A stretch of 64,000 nucleotides of DNA from Yamagishiella unicocca. Taxonomy: Eukaryota > Chlorophyta > Chlorophyceae > Chlamydomonadales > Volvocaceae. The notes below the pieces were generated by a model, which had not been told where the DNA came from, made no database searches, and saw nothing but the letters and a program-made list of their open reading frames with translations. Below, one piece after another: positions 60,763 to 64,000 of the stretch. Numbering within the stretch: position 1 is the first letter of the stretch; each line of letters opens with the position of its first letter. The stretch lies in NCBI GenBank assembly GCA_003116995.1, contig BDSL01000014.1:434001-498000 (forward strand), in the 5' to 3' direction. Made by a program: the position numbers and the translations under genes.

Positions 60763-61855
60763 TCAGGACCCTCGAGCGCCCCAGCCCGGGTCCTCGGCGG
60801 GCTTCCACAGCCAATAGTTGGCCAGGCCCGTGTGATTGCACGCCTCACACTGCACCCGCCCGCGAGCGGTGCACGTCTCGCAGGCGCGGAGCTCCAACCC
60901 AGCCAGGCAGCCGCCCACCTTGCCTCGGCCGTGGCAGCTAGGGCACGGAAGGTAACCCGCGCCGTAGCAGGACTTGCACTTGCGCGGCTTCTGGAAGGTG
61001 GGAAGGGGAGGCGGTGCACGGCGGCTGGCTCAGCGATGGTCGACGTTCAGATGGCCGTGGCGAGCCGGCGTGCAGCTGTTGTTGTGGGTTGGCAGGGTGC
61101 TGTTGATTACGGCTTGTGCATTCAGCAGCGACCTGCTGCAGCAGGGGCCGAAGAATCATGGCAAGTCCACACGGACTCGCCCTGAGCTACCGTGACGTTT
61201 TCCTACTGGACATTATTGTCCTAAATACTGGTAGGTTAAGCCCTCCTGGCGCCCCTGCGCTGGGAACAGGCGACACACCAGATACTCAACCACCGCCACT
61301 GCGCCGTACGGCAGCGCTGCGGCACCAAGTACCGCCAGGCCTGCAGCGGCCAGCGGCACAGCCTCCACAGGCACTCCGCAGGAGGCCACAGTGGAGATGG
61401 CTGCAGGGAGGGGTGAGGGCGCTGGTGATGAACTGGGCCGGGATCCCGCTCGACGCGGGGTTTTGTGCGGGTAAGTGCGTGCGGGGTTCTTAAGCGGCAT
61501 GCGAGTACCGTACGCCGTGGTGGGTTGACTGCGGTGAACCGGCCCGATTACCGGCAAGTGCAAGCAGATGCAGGGTATCTAGTATCTAGGCATATGGTGG
61601 TGGACAGGGGTGGACCCGCACAGACCCACACTTCACACCACTCGCGGCCGCGCCCTGCAACGAAGAGTAAACGTGCGGTGCTTTGCAGCACATGCATCCG
61701 CTAAGCGCAATCGCATCATGGCCCTTGGATGCAGCAAGCACCGGAAGAGCGGAGTGCTTACCCTGCAGTCGCAAGCGTGGTGGCCGTCGTGCGCCAAGGC
61801 TAGTGCCGGCTTGGCATGGCCGTAGTGTTGCCGTTGATCGACAAAGCTCTGACAT
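60763..61855 (-). CDS. Plastid-type DnaJ-like zinc-finger protein (BSD2-like), 3 exons, 147 aa
   Basis: Exons in gene order 61855-61762, 61400-61279 and 60990-60763; phases 1 and 0 agree and the frame ends in TGA. Residues 1-31 (MSELCRSTATLRPCQAG..., no acids after Glu3, Arg-rich) look like a chloroplast transit peptide. A hydrophobic stretch, LAAAGLAVLGAAALPYGAVA, follows at about 47-66. Residues about 73-130 hold four CxxC motifs of the DnaJ cysteine-rich type: CKSCYGAG, CPSCHGRG, CETCTARG and CEACNHTG, then LANYWLWKP. Proteins with only this domain (BSD2, PSA2 and relatives) are thiol/zinc chaperones for plastid complexes such as Rubisco or photosystem I; which one this matches cannot be told. 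The donor of exon 2 (GTGTGT) is the least certain border. There is no J domain. Confidence 0.75.
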
Positions 61856-63134
61856 TTTGAAAATGATTACACACGAGCTCGCTTTGCAGGAAGGATGGGT
61901 ACGAACCAAATATTCCCGCAAAGAGAGTCCCGACACCCAAAGCATGCACAATGTCTTCCCCTTTTTAAAGAATAACACAATGCGGCATATTAGCCATGAA
62001 TGGCTCCTAGGGTCGCTGCACTCCAAACGTTCGGATGCCTAGCGCACCATTCGTAGCGGCCGCGGCGAGCACTGCTGCCCTTAGCCTGCTACTTGTGGTT
62101 GTCGACTCGCACGACAGAGGGGCTTCTGTGTGGCGATTTTGGTTTGGCCTCCAGTCCTGGTCAGGAAGAGTCAGCCCATCAGGTGCGAGACAACTCGGGA
62201 CTCCCCAGATACAAGCATGACTTTGTGTGACCGATGCGTCAGGCATGGCGGCACATTATATGCAAGCTGCGAGCCATCTCCGGATGACGCGGTGAAGGTC
62301 CAGTCCGATTAAGACAAGTCTTTGCTTAAATGGACGCGGGCAAACACTGTCTTCCGCTATTCATGTGATTGTATGCATCTCCAACTCTGTCGAAGATACA
62401 TGCTTCGTCCTGACGGTCCTGTCGGTGCAGGTTCGGACTTATTCCTTCGTAGCCTCCTATGTGGAGCTGCGCAAGTTGCGCAGTATTCTTGGCTCCTCTG
62501 GCACTCGTTTCATGTACTACACAGCTGGTTCTGTAGCCCCGGGGCGCGCATATCAGCGTGTTGTCCCGGTTGCTGCGTTCGGGCCGTCCCGTTGATGGTC
62601 GGGGTGTCAAAAAGCGTGGAACAGAGCCCCGATGGGAATTGCTCTCAGCCATCTATAAGCCGAAAACAGTGTCATACTGTAAGTCAACAGCATGCCGGCG
62701 CCCTGACTCCCTGCCCATACCGGTATTCTCAGCTCCACCGGCGTCGGGAGCGGCTGCTTTCCCCGACAAGGCCGGCAGCGGCTAATGGTGCGCTGGCATT
62801 GCCGATGGGCATTGCCTGCCGCCGGAAGATATGCGCAGATGACCGGCTGCCGGTGGCCCTGCTGCAACAGCCTTTACCGCCGTCGCCGTGTACAGCTCTG
62901 GGGCAACGGCAGCTCCTATCATGGCACCACGCGCGATGGCGGTGCGGCGGACGAGAAGCCTCGGGGATGGCGGTCCGGCCACTGCTCGTGAGGCCCACTG
63001 CAGAAACCACCTGTCGGTTGAAGTCAAAACCTCTCCGCAGCAGCTGCACCTCCGACCGCGACCTTGGCATCGTTGCACACCCACGACGGCGGGAGCCGCG
63101 AGGCTTCCTAGCCCGACTGGCTTCGATTCCCCAG
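61856..63134. other. Upstream region, possibly containing unresolved 5' exons of the terminal gene
   Basis: Long frames exist on the + strand (for example 62322-63134) but the predicted peptides are Cys/Arg/His-rich and unlike the flanking exons. I could not join any segment to 63135 with confidence. No SBP-type zinc domain is visible. Confidence 0.35.
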
Positions 63135-64000
63135 CGCGCGATGGTTAGCTGCGCCGTCAGCTATTCTCCCGTCCTGGGTCTTCAATGTTTGCAGCTTAAG
63201 GTTTCGGGTAGGGAACCCGAAGATCTGTCTGCCAGCTTCGAGGGACAGCTTTGTACCCTGGCCTCCGCCGGCAGTTTCTACCTATCCCAAATCTACATAC
63301 GGAGGGTGCGTAACCTGGGCGCGCTGCCAGGATGCTGGGATGTAGCCCGCGAACTTTACAATGGGTTGTGGACAAACGTTCAAAGGGGACGGGCCTTTAA
63401 TACCGGTTTCGGCCAGTAAACTGATTGCCAGCATGTGTACAGCCAAGCCTTTCAGCATGAGAGCCAGTTGGCCTGCACGAAAGCGAAGTGACGAGGCATG
63501 CCGCAGAAGTGGACGGCCTCAGCCCCATGCGCTGTTGTCCATGTAGTCAGTGCCCCGTCCGCAGTCCAGGTGGCATGAACTCGCCAAAACCCTAGCACTG
63601 CAAGGCGCATTTCGGCCCGCTTGCTCCGCTTACATTCGTTTGCCGTGCGACACGCAGGGCTGCATCGAGCTCACCCTGGATCTCGAGAAGGCTCACGACG
63701 GCCGAGCATCGCGGGCGGATGCGGGAGCGGAGTACGATCATGACGACAGCGAAGCCGAGAGGACCGACAGCGCCTATGGCAGCAGTCGCGCTGACGAATT
63801 GGCGGGTGGCGGCGACTCCGGCAGCGGGCGCGAGGGCGGCACAGAGGGCGGGAGCGGCCCAGCAGCTGGCAGTGCAGGACGGCGCATCTTGGACCTGACT
63901 AGCCAGGAGGGCGCAGACGCTGTGGCGCAGTTGGTCAGCCTCGCAACCAGGGATGAGGGCGGCGCCGTTGAGGCGAGCGGCCCGTCTTTGACCTTTGCTA
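63135..64000 (+). CDS. Partial gene with an SPL-like C-terminal motif, runs off the window
   Basis: Two exons are proposed: about 63135-63305 and 63658 to beyond 64000, joined in phase 0 by GTGCGT...ACGCAG. Across the junction the peptide reads SQIYIRR then GCIELTLDLEKAHD. The preceding part is LQLKVSGREPEDLSASFEGQ. Together these resemble the block in large plant SPL (SBP-box) proteins that reads like LFGKEP...LRGQI...YIRPGCI-LT. The rest is acidic and Gly/Ser-rich, with a helix-like QEGADAVAQLVSLATRDEG near the edge. The 5' end, any SBP domain and the C-terminus are not seen, so it may instead be an algal protein that shares only this module. The role as a transcription regulator (for example CRR1-like) is a guess. 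Confidence 0.45.

Noticed and set aside
62322..63419. 365-residue single open frame
   Set aside because: Only the part from about 63135 has plausible conserved content; the rest is Cys/Arg-rich and the stop at 63419 lies beyond a good donor at 63306.

Overview
The window looks like nuclear DNA of a chlorophycean green alga, probably volvocine (Chlamydomonas/Volvox-like). The reasons are high GC in the genic parts, very many short introns with GTGAGC/GTGCGC-type donors, Ala/Gly/Gln-rich low-complexity inserts in conserved enzymes, G- and C-rich minisatellites in introns, TGTAA candidate poly(A) signals, and plant-type gene families (an NTMC2T5-like SMP/C2 protein, a chloroplast DnaJ-like zinc protein, an SPL-like fragment). 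Species cannot be named from the sequence. I built the gene models by hand by joining exons whose GT(GC)/AG borders and reading phase agree. Seven complete models contain 73 introns, 50 of them phase 0.

Layout: (1) 804-6886 +, a 777-residue coiled-coil protein of unknown function. (2) 6887-10255, a convergent intergenic stretch with no supported gene. (3) 20383-10256 -, a 1367-residue SMP + C2 protein of the NTMC2T5 type, with a plastid-type leader and a hydrophobic segment near each end. (4) 21624-28586 +, a 651-residue PhoD-like metallophosphatase, divergent from gene 3. (5) 28587-37647, a gene-poor, AT-richer island holding a diverged satellite of about 430 bp. (6) 37648-39679 +, a TTC1-like TPR co-chaperone. 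(7) 53839-41338 -, RPB2, the second-largest RNA polymerase II subunit, 25 exons and 1184 residues. (8) 54269-60095 +, an M3-family zinc peptidase resembling mitochondrial intermediate peptidase, head-to-head with RPB2. (9) 61855-60763 -, a small plastid-type DnaJ-like zinc-finger protein. (10) about 63135 to the end +, part of a gene with a motif like the C-terminal region of large SPL proteins.

The genes are unrelated housekeeping and organelle genes with no operon logic. The most unusual content is in the introns. Three related short repeat families (A, B, C) recur in introns of five genes, usually within tens of bases of a splice site and always with the same outer end facing the nearer exon. 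One RPB2 intron of 229 nt (48140-48368) carries inverted copies of that terminus near both splice sites. This is the pattern expected of introner-like elements, meaning transposons that become introns. A second notable structure is a perfect 178-bp inverted repeat with a 58-bp spacer inside an intron of the SMP/C2 gene, which would be transcribed as a long hairpin RNA. RPB2 also appears to have lost three of the four cysteines of its C-terminal zinc site.
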